NCBI GenBank assembly: GCA_965199555.1 | Contig: CBDASJ010000001.1 | Location: 1 to 64,000, forward strand | Direction: 5' to 3' | Source: LMUY01 sp965199555 | GTDB taxonomy: Bacteria > Pseudomonadota > Alphaproteobacteria > Acetobacterales > Acetobacteraceae | Length of the DNA stretch: 64,000 nucleotides | Part shown: one piece after another, positions 7,913-18,279 of the stretch | Position numbering within the stretch: position 1 is the stretch's first letter | Layout: every line of letters starts with the position of its first letter | Position numbers and translations under genes: made by a program | The notes under the pieces: generated by a model | What the model was told of the DNA's origin: nothing | The model's input: only the letters and a program-made list of their open reading frames with translations | Databases searched by the model: none

Positions 7913-9004
7913 GTGAAGATCGACGGCACCCCCTATCGCTGCGTGTGGCTGGAGCCGTCGGACGGCTGGTCCGTGCGCATCATTGACCAAACCAAGCTGC
8001 CCTGGTCACTGGATTTCGTGCGGCTGACCACCGTGGCGGAGGCCGCCCACGCAATCCGCAGCATGCAGGTGCGCGGGGCGCCGCTGATCGGGGCCGTCGC
8101 AGCCTATGGCATGGCGCTGGCGATCCGGGCGGACCCGGCAACGGACGCCATGGAGCGTGCGGCCGGGCAGCTCAACGCCACCCGGCCCACGGCGATCAAC
8201 CTGCGCTGGGCCACGGAGCGCATGCTGACGCGCCTGCGCAACACCGCCCATGCCGACCGCCGGCGCGTCGCCTACGAGGAGGCCGGGCTGATTGCGGAAG
8301 AGGACGTGGCGCAGAACCAGGCGATCGGCAGCCACGGCGCCGAGCTGATCCGCGACGTGCACGAACGCACCGGCCGCCCGGTGCGCGTGCTGACGCATTG
8401 CAATGCCGGCTGGCTGGCGACGGTGGATTGGGGCACGGCGCTGGCGCCGGTCTACACCGCCCATGAATGGCAGGTTCCGGTCGAAGTGTGGGTGGACGAG
8501 ACCCGGCCGCGCAACCAGGGGGCGTTCCTCACAGCGTGGGAGCTTGGGCGGCACGGCGTGCCCCACACGGTGATCGCCGACAACGCCGGTGGCCATTTCA
8601 TGCAGCATGGCGACGTGGACCTGGTGATCGTGGGCACGGATCGGGTGACCCGCACGGGCGACGTGGCGAACAAGATCGGCACGTACCTGAAGGCGCTGGC
8701 CGCGAAGGACAATGCGGTGCCGTTCTGGGTCGCCTGCCCGTCCTCCACGATCGACTGGACCGTGTCGGACGGGCTGGCGGAGATCGAGATCGAGGAGCGG
8801 GACGCCAGCGAAGTGACGACGGTGACCGGGCGCGGCCTGGACGGCAAGGTGGCGACCGTGCGCACAGCGCCGTCCGGCAGCCCCGCCGCCAATCCAGGCT
8901 TCGACGTGACCCCGGCACGGCTGGTCACCGGATTGGTGACCGAGCGCGGGCGGTGCGACGCGTCCGCGGCAGGCCTGGCATCCCTGTTCCCTGACAAGGC
9001 CTGA
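7913..9004 (+). CDS. mtnA: S-methyl-5-thioribose-1-phosphate isomerase
   Basis: Methionine salvage enzyme converting methylthioribose-1-phosphate to methylthioribulose-1-phosphate; 363 residues. Typical family motifs are visible: MQVRGAPLIG (about 47-56), LTHCNAGWLAT with the active-site cysteine (about 163-173), VWVDETRPRNQGA, and VGTDRVTRTGDVANKIGTY with the catalytic aspartate (about 243-261). The GTG start at 7913 follows AAGG at normal spacing. No other mtn genes are in the window. Confidence 0.94.
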   Translation: MKIDGTPYRCVWLEPSDGWSVRIIDQTKLPWSLDFVRLTTVAEAAHAIRSMQVRGAPLIGAVAAYGMALAIRADPATDAMERAAGQLNATRPTAINLRWATERMLTRLRNTAHADRRRVAYEEAGLIAEEDVAQNQAIGSHGAELIRDVHERTGRPVRVLTHCNAGWLATVDWGTALAPVYTAHEWQVPVEVWVDETRPRNQGAFLTAWELGRHGVPHTVIADNAGGHFMQHGDVDLVIVGTDRVTRTGDVANKIGTYLKALAAKDNAVPFWVACPSSTIDWTVSDGLAEIEIEERDASEVTTVTGRGLDGKVATVRTAPSGSPAANPGFDVTPARLVTGLVTERGRCDASAAGLASLFPDKA

Positions 9005-9013
9005 CATACCCCA

Positions 9014-9865
9014 ATGCGTTTGAGCCACTTCCCGGTCATCGTGGCCGCATCCTGCTTGGCCGCGTGCTCCAACACGTCCCGCGCGCCGAAACCGGTGCTG
9101 AACTCGGCAGAACCGATCATCCCTTCGGCCGGGTTTGGCCAGGTGCCGCCGTTTTCCCGGCTGGGATATGCGTCGTTTTCGCGTGCCGATGCGATCGCCG
9201 TCGCATTGCGGGAGTGGCGGCTTTGGGGCTCCCCGATCGACGACGACCCGCCCGGCACCCGGCCGCCCCGCGGCCCGGACGAGAAGCCGGAACGCTATCC
9301 GGGCCTATGGCAACGGGTTGGCGAGTATTGGTGGGAAAGCCAGGATAGCGGCTCCGTCACGGCGTATTGGACGGGCAAGCATGACGGCAACGGCACGGTG
9401 TTCCCGGCGTCACAGGATTCGCACTACCCGTGGTCGGCGGCGTTCATCTCCTACATCATGCGGATCGGCGGCGCCGGCGAGCGGTTCCCGTATTCGCCGG
9501 CCCACGCCACCTACATCAATGCGGCCAAGGCACAGGCGGACGCCGGCGGCGGTAGTTTGGTGGTCACGGCGGAGCGGCCGGAGCGCTACGCGCCGCAAGC
9601 GGGCGACGTGATCTGCCTCGGCCGCGGCGGCAGCCGGGCGCTGACCTATGACGACCTTCCCACCACGTCTTTCCCCGGCCATTGCGACTTCGTGGTCGCG
9701 GCGGCGCCGGGGGAGTTGACGGTGATCGGCGGCAACGTGGACGATACGGTGACGGAAAAACACGTGCCGACCACTCCGTCCGGCACGCTGGCCGACCCGG
9801 TGACCGGCGTGGTGGACACGCGCTATCCGTGGTTCGTGGTGCTGCGGGTCACATACGACTCGTAG
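9014..9865 (+). CDS. DUF2272 domain lipoprotein
   Basis: Protein of 283 residues with a lipoprotein signal: hydrophobic N-terminus and lipobox LAAC, lipidation Cys at about residue 18. The rest (about 60-275) matches DUF2272, an uncharacterised family. Stretches such as DSHYPWSAAFISYIM, AGDVICLGRG and GHCDFVV look like a CHAP/NlpC-like papain-fold arrangement (Cys and His with acidic residues), though the link to peptidoglycan hydrolysis is inference. It follows mtnA by 9 bases and is probably cotranscribed; its end nearly meets the convergent rhodanese gene. Confidence 0.8.
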   Translation: MRLSHFPVIVAASCLAACSNTSRAPKPVLNSAEPIIPSAGFGQVPPFSRLGYASFSRADAIAVALREWRLWGSPIDDDPPGTRPPRGPDEKPERYPGLWQRVGEYWWESQDSGSVTAYWTGKHDGNGTVFPASQDSHYPWSAAFISYIMRIGGAGERFPYSPAHATYINAAKAQADAGGGSLVVTAERPERYAPQAGDVICLGRGGSRALTYDDLPTTSFPGHCDFVVAAAPGELTVIGGNVDDTVTEKHVPTTPSGTLADPVTGVVDTRYPWFVVLRVTYDS

Positions 9866-9874
9866 GCGGCCGCG

Positions 9875-10285
9875 TCAGTCGCGGCTCCAGGGTAGTTCGT
9901 CCGCTTGCCAGCCGGCCACGTGGCCGCGCGCGCCTCGCCCATCCGGCGGCCCTTCGAACCCGTCGGCGATGTTGTAGACATGGGTGAAGCCCGCTTCCGC
10001 CGCCGCACTTGCCGCCGCCATGGAGCGGACGCCGCTGCGGCACAGGAAATACACGTGATCCTCCGGCGCCACGCCCGCTGCGCGCAGGTCGTCCACGAAG
10101 CCGGGATTGACCTGCATGGTCGGGGCAACCTGCCAGGACAGCAGCACCGGCTGCTTGCCGACGCTGCCGAGGTCGGGCACGCCGATCTGCCCCCACTCCA
10201 TATCGGTGCGCACGTCCACGAGCTTGGCCTTCGGATGGCTGGCCAATGCTTCCCACACCTGTTTCGGCGCGACGTTCTCCACCAT
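9875..10285 (-). CDS. Rhodanese-like domain protein
   Basis: Single-domain rhodanese of 136 residues, likely a cytosolic sulfur carrier or transferase. The CH2A-like motif VDVRTDMEW is at about 23-31, and the active loop CRSGVRS (Cys at about 80) is complete, so persulfide chemistry is possible. ATG 10285 lies before VENVAPKQVWEAL. It is divergent from cysK with only about 37 bases between, so the two may share a control region and a sulfur-metabolism role (inference). Confidence 0.85.
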   Translation of the reverse strand: MVENVAPKQVWEALASHPKAKLVDVRTDMEWGQIGVPDLGSVGKQPVLLSWQVAPTMQVNPGFVDDLRAAGVAPEDHVYFLCRSGVRSMAAASAAAEAGFTHVYNIADGFEGPPDGRGARGHVAGWQADELPWSRD

Positions 10286-10322
10286 GTGCAGTTCTCCCAA
10301 TCGGCGCGGAAGGTGCCCCAGC

Positions 10323-11309
10323 ATGATGCAAAGCACAAACGGCATGGCGGCGGCGATCGGCAACACGCCGCTGATCCCGTTGCGCCGGGCATCGGCGGCC
10401 ACCGGTTGCACCATCCTGGGCAAGGCGGAGTTCATGAACCCCGGCGGCTCGGTGAAGGATCGCGCCGCGCTGGCGATCATCACGGACGCGGAAGCACGTG
10501 GCACCCTGGCCCCGGGCGGCACAATCGTCGAGGGTACGGCGGGCAACACCGGCATCGGGCTGACGCTGGTCGCCAACGCCCGCGGCTACCGCAGCGTTAT
10601 CGTGATGCCGGACACGCAAAGCCGCGAGAAGATCGACTTCCTGCGCATGATCGGGGCCGACCTGCGGCTGGTACCCGCCAAGCCGTATAGCGATGCGGGC
10701 AACTATGTCCGCACGTCGCAGCGCCTGGCAGAGGAGATGGGGGCGGTTTGGGCCAACCAGTTCGACAACCTCGCCAACCGGGAAGGCCACCGCAGCACGA
10801 CCGGGCCGGAGATTTGGCGGCAGACGGAGGGCCGCATCGATGCCTTCACCTGCTCCTGCGGCACCGGCGGCACCCTGGCCGGGGTGTCGCTGGCGCTGAA
10901 GGCGGCCCAACCGGGCATCCGGATCGTGCTAGCGGACCCGGAAGGCAGCGGCCTGTATGGCTGGGTGACCGCCGGTGACTTAACGGCGCAGGGAAGCTCC
11001 GTCACCGAAGGGATTGGGCAATCGCGGGTGACGGCGAACCTGCAGGACGTGGCGATCGACGGCGCGGTCCGCATACCGGATGCGGAGGCGTTGGCGCAGG
11101 TGTTCGACCTGGTGCGGCACGAAGGCCTGTCCGTCGGCGGGTCGGCCGGGTTGAACGTCGCGGCGGCCATCCGGGTGGCGCAGCAGATGGGGCCGGGCCA
11201 CACGATCGTGACGATCCTGTGCGATGGTGGCGCCCGCTATCAGTCCAAGCTGTTCAACCCGGCGTTCCTGCGCAGCAAGGACCTGCCGGTGCCGGATTGG
11301 CTAGACTGA
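10323..11309 (+). CDS. cysK: Cysteine synthase A (O-acetylserine sulfhydrylase)
   Basis: PLP enzyme making cysteine from O-acetylserine and sulfide; 328 residues. PLP lysine in NPGGSVKDRAAL (usual form NPSGSVKDR), phosphate/substrate loop EGTAGNTGIGL (usual TSGNTG), and the C-terminal region GLSVGGSAGLN are clear. The first of two tandem ATG codons (10323) follows GGAAGGTG with 8-base spacing. The Ser-to-Gly and Ser-to-Ala changes in the two signature loops set it a little apart from standard CysK. A related O-phosphoserine or cystathionine beta-synthase-like activity cannot be excluded, but there is no extra domain. Confidence 0.87.
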   Translation: MMQSTNGMAAAIGNTPLIPLRRASAATGCTILGKAEFMNPGGSVKDRAALAIITDAEARGTLAPGGTIVEGTAGNTGIGLTLVANARGYRSVIVMPDTQSREKIDFLRMIGADLRLVPAKPYSDAGNYVRTSQRLAEEMGAVWANQFDNLANREGHRSTTGPEIWRQTEGRIDAFTCSCGTGGTLAGVSLALKAAQPGIRIVLADPEGSGLYGWVTAGDLTAQGSSVTEGIGQSRVTANLQDVAIDGAVRIPDAEALAQVFDLVRHEGLSVGGSAGLNVAAAIRVAQQMGPGHTIVTILCDGGARYQSKLFNPAFLRSKDLPVPDWLD

Positions 11310-11313
11310 CGCG

Positions 11314-12798
11314 TCACGCCACGGCGCGTGCCACCGCGTCCTGCCAGCCGGCATAGCGTTCCTGGCGCTCGGCCTCCGCCATCGCCGGGGCGAAAGCGGC
11401 TTGTCGGACCCATTCGCGCTGGAACATTTCGGGCTCCGGATATACGCCGGCATCCAGCCCCGCCAGGTAGGCGGCGCCCAAGGCCGTGGTTTCCAGGCAG
11501 GCGGGGCGTTCGACCGGCATACCGACCATGTCCGCCAGGAACTGCATGGTCCAGTCGCTCGCGGTCATGCCGCCATCTACGCGCAGCACCACCTCACCCG
11601 TTTGCCCGGCGTCGTCCAGCATGGCGCCGAGCAGGTCGCGGGTTTGGAAGCCCACCGCTTCCAGCACCGCGCGGGCGAGTTCCTTGCGCGTGGTGCCGCG
11701 GGTGATGCCGGTGATGCTGCCGCGGGCGCGGCTGTTCCAATGCGGCGCGCCGAGGCCGGTGAAGGCCGGAACCAGGAAGACGCGTTGCGCCGGGTCCGCC
11801 AAGGCCGCCAGCGCGCCGGTTTCCGCGGCGTCCCCGACCAGGCCGATGCCGTCGCGCAGCCACTGCACGGCGGTGCCGGCGGAGAAGATGGAGCCTTCCA
11901 GCGCATAGTGCCGTTCGCCCCGGCGCTGGTAGGCGATCGTGGTGAGCATCCGTTGGCTGGATCGCACCGGCTTCGTGCCCGTGTTCAGCAGCACGAAGGC
12001 GCCGGTGCCGTACGTCGCCTTCACCATGCCGCGGCTGAAGCAGGCCTGACCGACCAGGGCGGCCTGCTGGTCGCCGGCGATCCCGCGGATCGCGACCGCG
12101 CCGCCCAGCAGCGCCGGCTCCGTGCTGCCGAACGCGCCGGCACTGTCGCGGATATCGGGCAGCATGGCGCGCGGCACGCGGAACAGCCGCAGCATGCCCT
12201 CATCCCAGGCGCCGGTGCGGATGTCGCACAGCAGGGTGCGGGACGCGTTGGTGGCGTCGGTCGCGTGCACCCGGCCGCCGGTGAGCCGCCATAGCAGGAA
12301 GCTGTCGACCGTGCCGAAGGCCAGTTCGCCGCGTTCCGCCCTGGCGCGGGCGCCGGCCACGTTGTCGAGCAGCCAGCCGATCTTGGTTGCGGCGAAATAC
12401 GGATCCAGCCGCAGCCCGGTGCAGGCGGCGACCTGGTCGGCGTGGCCGGCCCGTTCCAGCGCGTCGCAGGCGTCGGCGGTGCGGCGGTCCTGCCAAACGA
12501 TCGCGTTGTGGATCGGCGTGCCGGTTTGCCGGTCCCATACCAGCGTGGTTTCACGCTGGTTGGCGATGCCGATCGCGGCCAGGGAGGATGCCGCCAGGCC
12601 GGCCTGCCGCAGGGCGTCGCGCGCGGTGGCCAGGGCGGTGAACCAGATGTCCTCCGGGTCGTGCTCCACCCAGCCAGGCCGCGGGTAATGCTGCGCGAAC
12701 TCCCGTTGCGCCTGGGCGAGCGGCACGCGGTCCGGGCCGAACACGATGGAGCGGGTGGAGGTGGTGCCCTGGTCGATGACCAGCACGGCGGCCGTCAC
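11314..12798 (-). CDS. glpK: Glycerol kinase
   Basis: FGGY-family kinase phosphorylating glycerol to sn-glycerol-3-phosphate; 494 residues (E. coli 502). The N-terminal phosphate-binding motif DQGTTSTRSIVF (about 9-20), NQRETTLVWDR (about 78-88) and the C-terminal ATP region VDGGMTASDWTMQFLAD with LGAAYLAGL are present. Start GTG 12798 overlaps the glpD stop (GTGA), so translation is coupled. No glycerol facilitator or GlpR repressor is next to it. Confidence 0.95.
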   Translation of the reverse strand: MTAAVLVIDQGTTSTRSIVFGPDRVPLAQAQREFAQHYPRPGWVEHDPEDIWFTALATARDALRQAGLAASSLAAIGIANQRETTLVWDRQTGTPIHNAIVWQDRRTADACDALERAGHADQVAACTGLRLDPYFAATKIGWLLDNVAGARARAERGELAFGTVDSFLLWRLTGGRVHATDATNASRTLLCDIRTGAWDEGMLRLFRVPRAMLPDIRDSAGAFGSTEPALLGGAVAIRGIAGDQQAALVGQACFSRGMVKATYGTGAFVLLNTGTKPVRSSQRMLTTIAYQRRGERHYALEGSIFSAGTAVQWLRDGIGLVGDAAETGALAALADPAQRVFLVPAFTGLGAPHWNSRARGSITGITRGTTRKELARAVLEAVGFQTRDLLGAMLDDAGQTGEVVLRVDGGMTASDWTMQFLADMVGMPVERPACLETTALGAAYLAGLDAGVYPEPEMFQREWVRQAAFAPAMAEAERQERYAGWQDAVARAVA

Positions 12799-14327
12799 GC
12801 CACCGTCTCCGGCACGGGCTGACGCTCGGCGAGCGCAGACTCCAGTTCGGCGACCTGGTCGGCGGTCAGCCGCAAACCGAGTTTGCTGCGGCGCCACAGG
12901 ATGTCCGCCGCGGTTGTCGCCCATTCCTGCGCCACGAGGTAATCGACTTCCGCGGCCGACAGGTCGGCGCCGAAGGTGCGGCCAAGCGGTTCGGCCGCGC
13001 CGGGTGGCCCCAACAGCGTGGCCACGCGCGTGCCGTATGCCCGCAACAGGCGGCGCAGGGTGTTTGCCGCCACGGTGGGATAGACCGACTGCAAGCGGGC
13101 AAGCTCGGTGGCGAAATCGGCGAAGTCGCCCCCGGGGAGGGGCGCCCTGCCCGTCCAGCCCGGCGGCAATCTCGTGGCTGCCGGCAGCAGCGGCGTGAGC
13201 TTCGCCAGCGCCGCCTCCGCCAAGCGGCGGTAGGTGGTGATCTTGCCGCCGAATACGGACAGCAGCGGCGGGGTGCCGCCGCCGGGGGCGTCCAGTTCCA
13301 GCACGTATTCCCGGGTGGCCGCCTGTGCCTTCGTCGCGCCGTCGTTGAACAGCGGCCGCACGCCGGCATAGGTCCACACCACGTCGGAAGGGTTCACCGG
13401 ATGGCGCAGATATTCCGAGGCGCCGCGGCATAGATAAGCGATCTCGTCGTCCGATGCGGCAGCGGCCCGCGGGTCGCCGCCGTAGTCCATGTCGGTGGTG
13501 CCGATCAGCGAGAAATCCCGTTCATAGGGGATGACGAAGAAGATGCGGCCGTCCGGGTTTTGGAAGATGTAGCATTGGTCGCCGGGGAACAGCCGCGGCA
13601 CCACGATGTGGCTGCCCTTCACCATCCGCACGCGGGAAGCGGTGTTGGCGCGCACCACGGATTGCAGCACGTCGCCCACCCACGGGCCGGCGGCGTTCAC
13701 CAGCGCCCGCGCGAGGACGGTGCGCCGTTCGCCCGTGCGCTCGTCCTGCATGTGCAGCGTCCAGTGGGTGTCACCGCGGTCGGCGCCCAGGCAGCGCGTG
13801 CGCGGGGCGACCGTGGCGCCGCGATCCGCCGCGTCGCGCGCGTTCAGCACCACCAGGCGCGAATCCTCCACCCAGCAATCGGAGTATTCGAAGCCGAGCG
13901 TGTAGTCCGGCTTGAGCGGTTGCCCGGCCGGGTCGCGCCGCAACCGGACCGTGCGGGTTTTCGGCAGGCGCTTGCGGCCGCCGAGGTGGTCATACAGGAA
14001 CAGCCCGAGGCGCAGCAGCCAGGCCGGCCGCAAGCCGCGATGGTGTGGCAGGACGAAACGGAGCGGCCAGATGATGTGCGGCGCGATGCCCCACAGCACC
14101 TCCCGCTCCATCAACGCTTCGCGCACCAGGCGGAACTCGCGATGCTCCAGGTAGCGCAGGCCGCCATGCACCAGCTTGGTGGAGGTGGAGGACGTGCCGG
14201 AGGCGAAATCGCCGGCTTCGCACAGGTAAACCGACCAGCCGCGTCCGGCGGCGTCCCGCGCGATGCCGCAGCCGTTGATGCCGCCGCCTATGATGGCGAG
14301 GTCATAGACAACCGATGCCGTTTCCAC
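12795..14327 (-). CDS. glpD: Glycerol-3-phosphate dehydrogenase (aerobic, FAD)
   Basis: Membrane-associated flavoenzyme oxidising glycerol-3-phosphate to DHAP and passing electrons to quinone; 510 residues. The FAD-binding GGGINGCGIARDAAGRG fold is at about 13-29, and GTSSTSTKLVHGGLRYLE (about 44-61) is the GlpD/GlpA signature. A C-terminal alpha-glycerophosphate oxidase domain follows (about 390-500). The GTG at 14327 is the only suitable start just before the dinucleotide fold. It forms a two-gene glycerol-use operon with glpK. Confidence 0.94.
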   Translation of the reverse strand: METASVVYDLAIIGGGINGCGIARDAAGRGWSVYLCEAGDFASGTSSTSTKLVHGGLRYLEHREFRLVREALMEREVLWGIAPHIIWPLRFVLPHHRGLRPAWLLRLGLFLYDHLGGRKRLPKTRTVRLRRDPAGQPLKPDYTLGFEYSDCWVEDSRLVVLNARDAADRGATVAPRTRCLGADRGDTHWTLHMQDERTGERRTVLARALVNAAGPWVGDVLQSVVRANTASRVRMVKGSHIVVPRLFPGDQCYIFQNPDGRIFFVIPYERDFSLIGTTDMDYGGDPRAAAASDDEIAYLCRGASEYLRHPVNPSDVVWTYAGVRPLFNDGATKAQAATREYVLELDAPGGGTPPLLSVFGGKITTYRRLAEAALAKLTPLLPAATRLPPGWTGRAPLPGGDFADFATELARLQSVYPTVAANTLRRLLRAYGTRVATLLGPPGAAEPLGRTFGADLSAAEVDYLVAQEWATTAADILWRRSKLGLRLTADQVAELESALAERQPVPETVA

Positions 14328-14380
14328 CCGGCCGATGCTACCATGTCTGCCCGTGCGCTCAATCCGCGCGGACGGAATCC

Positions 14381-14409
14381 TTGACTTCGCTGCGGTGCAG
14401 CAGTATGAA
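14381..14409 (+). promoter_or_regulatory. Putative sigma-70 promoter for the DEAD-box helicase
   Basis: TTGACT at 14381-14386 and TATGAA at 14404-14409 are separated by 17 bases. The same string CTTGACTTCGC heads the putative rplM promoter (33608-33613), which supports it. It would give a 5' leader of about 140 bases before the helicase start at 14559; long leaders are known for some cold-shock helicase mRNAs. Confidence 0.4.
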
Positions 14410-14558
14410 ATAGCTGCGCACCTCGACGATCGAGCCCTGCCGTTTCCGAACGCAGCCTTTATCCTATCAAGTGTCTAGCGCCGGTTCGTGGTCCTGTAGA
14501 TCACGAGTGACGCTCCCGAGCACTGTGCGATGGCGCGTCCGCTTCACGAAAGTCTCCC

Positions 14559-15695
<1,137 letters not shown>

Positions 15696-15733
15696 CCTTC
15701 CCCTCGGGGCGGGTCACCGGAGGATTGAAGCCG

Positions 15734-16840
15734 ATGATCCTGCCCCGAGATGTTCCGACCCTGGGCCGCCGCGCCGCGTTGACCGGCGCGGCCGGGCTGG
15801 TTGCCGCCATGTCGGCGCCGCCTAGCACGCCGGGGCTGAACCAGTTGGCGATGGGCGGCAACCGGTTTTATGGCGCCGCCATCGCCGACCACGTGTTGGC
15901 CACCGACCGCGCCTACATGAACAGCGTGCGGGACGAATGCGGCATCGTCACCGGCGAGACGGCATTCAAATGGGGCGAGTTGCGGCCGAAGGCAGACGTC
16001 TGGAACTGGAAGCCGGCGGACGCGCTGATGGCGTTCGCCCAGCGGCGCGGCATCCAGGTCCGCGGTCACACGCTGCTGTGGCATGAACACAATCCTGATT
16101 GGCTGGTGGCCGAGCTGAACGCCGGCACTGCCGAGTCGCTGCTGAGCAGGCACATCCAGGCCGTGACGTCGCATTGCCGGGATCGGCTTGTGCATTGGGA
16201 CGTGGTGAACGAGGTGCTGGACCCGACGGCCAACCGGCCGTTCGGGCTGCGCGACACGGTATGGGAGCGGGCGATGGGGCCGGAGCTGCTGAGCGTGGCA
16301 TTCCACGCCTGCGCCGAGTCGGACCCGTTGCCGCTGCGCTGCATCAACGATTTCGGGCTCGACTACACCTGGCCGGAACATGAGAAGAAGCGGCGCGACA
16401 TGCTGGCGCTGTTGGCGCGCATGAAGGCGCAGGGCGTGCCGGTGCAGGCGCTCGGCATACAGGCGCATCTGGAAGCGGGGGTGAACGACCTGAACCAGGC
16501 GGTGCTGGCCAAGTTCTGCGCCGACGTAGCCAGCCTGGGCTTGAAGATCGTCATCACCGAATTCGACGTGCGGGACAATCGCATTGCCGGGGATGCGGCG
16601 GCACGCGATGCCGCCGTCGCCAGCCACGCCCGCGCCTACCTGGATGCGGTGCTGAGCTGCCCGGCGGTCATGGGCGTGCTGAGTTGGGGCTTGTCCGACC
16701 GCCGCACCTGGCTGAACGATTCCTTGCCGCGGGACGACAAGCAGGCGCAGCGGCCGTTGCCGCTGGACGCGGAGCTGCGACGCAAGCCGCTTTGGACCAC
16801 GCTCGCCCAGGCGTTCAAGAGCGCCCCCGCCCGCGCGTAG
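15734..16840 (+). CDS. GH10 endo-1,4-beta-xylanase with Tat signal
   Basis: Secreted glycoside hydrolase family 10 enzyme cutting the xylan backbone; 368 residues. The N-terminus has twin arginines and a hydrophobic core (GRRAALTGAAGLVAAMSA), indicating Tat export. Catalytic acid/base Glu in WDVVNEV (about residue 160) and nucleophile Glu in VITEFDV (about 278) are both present, as are TLLWHEHNPDW and SWGLSDRRTWL of the fold. ATG 15734 is preceded by GGAGGA. It stands alone, with no other xylan-use genes nearby, and is followed by a strong hairpin. Confidence 0.92.
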   Translation: MILPRDVPTLGRRAALTGAAGLVAAMSAPPSTPGLNQLAMGGNRFYGAAIADHVLATDRAYMNSVRDECGIVTGETAFKWGELRPKADVWNWKPADALMAFAQRRGIQVRGHTLLWHEHNPDWLVAELNAGTAESLLSRHIQAVTSHCRDRLVHWDVVNEVLDPTANRPFGLRDTVWERAMGPELLSVAFHACAESDPLPLRCINDFGLDYTWPEHEKKRRDMLALLARMKAQGVPVQALGIQAHLEAGVNDLNQAVLAKFCADVASLGLKIVITEFDVRDNRIAGDAAARDAAVASHARAYLDAVLSCPAVMGVLSWGLSDRRTWLNDSLPRDDKQAQRPLPLDAELRRKPLWTTLAQAFKSAPARA

Positions 16841-16868
16841 CCGCCGCCCCGGCCGTTCGGGGCGGCGG
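16841..16868. terminator. GC-rich hairpin between convergent genes
   Basis: Perfect 10-base arms CCGCCGCCCC / GGGGCGGCGG with an 8-base loop begin at the base after the xylanase stop and end 11 bases before the convergent DoxX stop. Only a short T run follows (GGGTTTGC). Position and strength suggest a two-way terminator. Confidence 0.6.
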
Positions 16869-16879
16869 CGGCGGGTTTG

Positions 16880-17308
16880 CTAGGCGCGTCGGATGGCGGC
16901 GTCGACGCTCCACGGCCCGGCGCCGGCTGCTGCCAGGTACAGGAAGATGAAGCAGTACAGGATTGCGGCGTCGCCGCCGTTGACGGCCGGGTATGGGCTG
17001 TGGGGGGCGTGGGCCATCCAGTAGGCGACCGCCATCTCGCCTGACAGCAGGAACGCCACCGGGCGCGTGAACAGGCCGACCAACAGCAACACGCCGCCGA
17101 CGAGTTCCAGGATGGCCGCGAACCACAGCAGGGAGAACACGTCCGGATGCAGGGGGGCGGTCGGGAAGCCGAACAGCTTCTGCATGCCGTGTTCCATGAA
17201 CAGCAGCGCGGCGACGATGCGGACGATGCTGAGGACGTAAGGCGCCCAGGTGGTGGCCAGCAGCGCCGCGCGCGGCGGCGTGGCCACGGGGATGGTGGTG
17301 TTGCTCAT
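16880..17308 (-). CDS. DoxX family membrane protein
   Basis: Integral membrane protein of 142 residues with four predicted spans (about 25-45, 60-80, 85-105, 115-130) and the DoxX pattern ...LRIVAALLFMEHGMQKLFGFP near the N-terminus and LELVGGVLLLVGLFTRPVAF in the middle. The family includes a thiosulfate:quinone oxidoreductase subunit and many proteins of unknown role. It lies 15 bases downstream of the VOC gene, so the two are likely cotranscribed and controlled by the divergent LysR regulator; a joint role in quinone or aromatic stress is possible (inference). Confidence 0.87.
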   Translation of the reverse strand: MSNTTIPVATPPRAALLATTWAPYVLSIVRIVAALLFMEHGMQKLFGFPTAPLHPDVFSLLWFAAILELVGGVLLLVGLFTRPVAFLLSGEMAVAYWMAHAPHSPYPAVNGGDAAILYCFIFLYLAAAGAGPWSVDAAIRRA

Positions 17309-17323
17309 GTCGTTCGGTCTCCT

Positions 17324-18202
17324 TCAGGGATGGGTGGTGGTGATCTTGACCTGCGTGCCCCAGGGATCACGCAGGCCGGTGTTCGCCAAATCGTCGGCCT
17401 GGCCGCGCCGGGCGATTGCGTCGGCGACCGCCGGGTCGGACGCCGCCATGGTGACGGAGGCGAGCCCGGCGCGGGCCGGGTCGCGCGGCCCGGCGCCGGG
17501 ACTGCGCCAGACGTTGACACCGAGATGGTGGTGGTAGCCGCCGGTGGAAAGGAAGGCGGCTTCCGACCCCATGCTCGTCACGTCCAGCCCGAGAACGCCG
17601 ACGTAGAAGGCCGTTGCCCGCGCAAGGTCGCCCACCCGGAGGTGGACGTGGCCGATCCGGGTGCCGGCGGGCGCCCCGGACCATGGGGCGCTGGCCTGTG
17701 CCATCAGGCCGGCCAGGTCCAGCCGCTTGTTCGCCATGGTGATCCGCCGGGCGACGGCGGGGCCGGTCCAGGTCCATTCCGACCTTGGGCGGTCGGCGTA
17801 GACCTCAACGCCGTTGCCTTCGGGGTCGCTGAGGTAGACTGCCTGGCTCACCAGGTGGTCGGCAGCGCCGTCCAGTTGCAGCCCCATCGCCCGGGCATGC
17901 ACCAGCCAGCGTCCGAGATCGGCGGCGCCGGGCAACAGGAAGGCGGTGTGGAACAGGCCGGCGGCGGCCGGGTCGTCGGCGATGGCGGTTGGGCGGTGCA
18001 GCAGGTGCACGAGCGCGGCGCCGTCCGCGCCGAGTTCGATTTCGCCTGCCGTTTGGCGCAGGACGCCCAGGCCGAGACCGTCGCGGTAGAAGGCAGTCAC
18101 GCGGTTGAGGTCGCGGACGGCCAGACTGATGGCAGCAATCTGCAACGGCGGTGTGGCCGACTGGTTGTGCTGTGCCTCCGGCGCTTGCAACTGGGCCGAC
18201 AT
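17324..18202 (-). CDS. VOC family protein, catechol 2,3-dioxygenase-like
   Basis: Two-domain vicinal-oxygen-chelate protein of 292 residues. Both halves have the beta-alpha-beta-beta-beta pattern: first from about 20 (ISLAVRDLNRVTAFYRDGLGL), second from about 175 (IGHVHLRVGDLARATAFYVGVLGL). The second half has a likely metal site: His in GHVHLRV, His in GYHHHLGVN, and a C-terminal acidic position. Closest to the CatE/YfiE ring-cleavage or glyoxalase group; substrate unknown. It is divergent from a LysR gene, a usual sign of local regulation. Confidence 0.82.
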   Translation of the reverse strand: MSAQLQAPEAQHNQSATPPLQIAAISLAVRDLNRVTAFYRDGLGLGVLRQTAGEIELGADGAALVHLLHRPTAIADDPAAAGLFHTAFLLPGAADLGRWLVHARAMGLQLDGAADHLVSQAVYLSDPEGNGVEVYADRPRSEWTWTGPAVARRITMANKRLDLAGLMAQASAPWSGAPAGTRIGHVHLRVGDLARATAFYVGVLGLDVTSMGSEAAFLSTGGYHHHLGVNVWRSPGAGPRDPARAGLASVTMAASDPAVADAIARRGQADDLANTGLRDPWGTQVKITTTHP

Positions 18203-18279
18203 GATGCCTCCGCCTGATGATGCCAGGTAGATGGCGCAGCGGCTGCGTATAGGGAATGCCGGGTTGATCCCGATGTTCG

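Noticed and set aside
8006..9028. Long antisense frame over mtnA
   Set aside because: His/Arg-rich composition typical of high-GC antisense frames; the sense strand is unmistakable mtnA.
11314..13431. Leftward frame of 705 codons reaching into glpD
   Set aside because: Only the part from GTG 12798 is glycerol kinase; the rest is an arginine/alanine-rich shadow of glpD.
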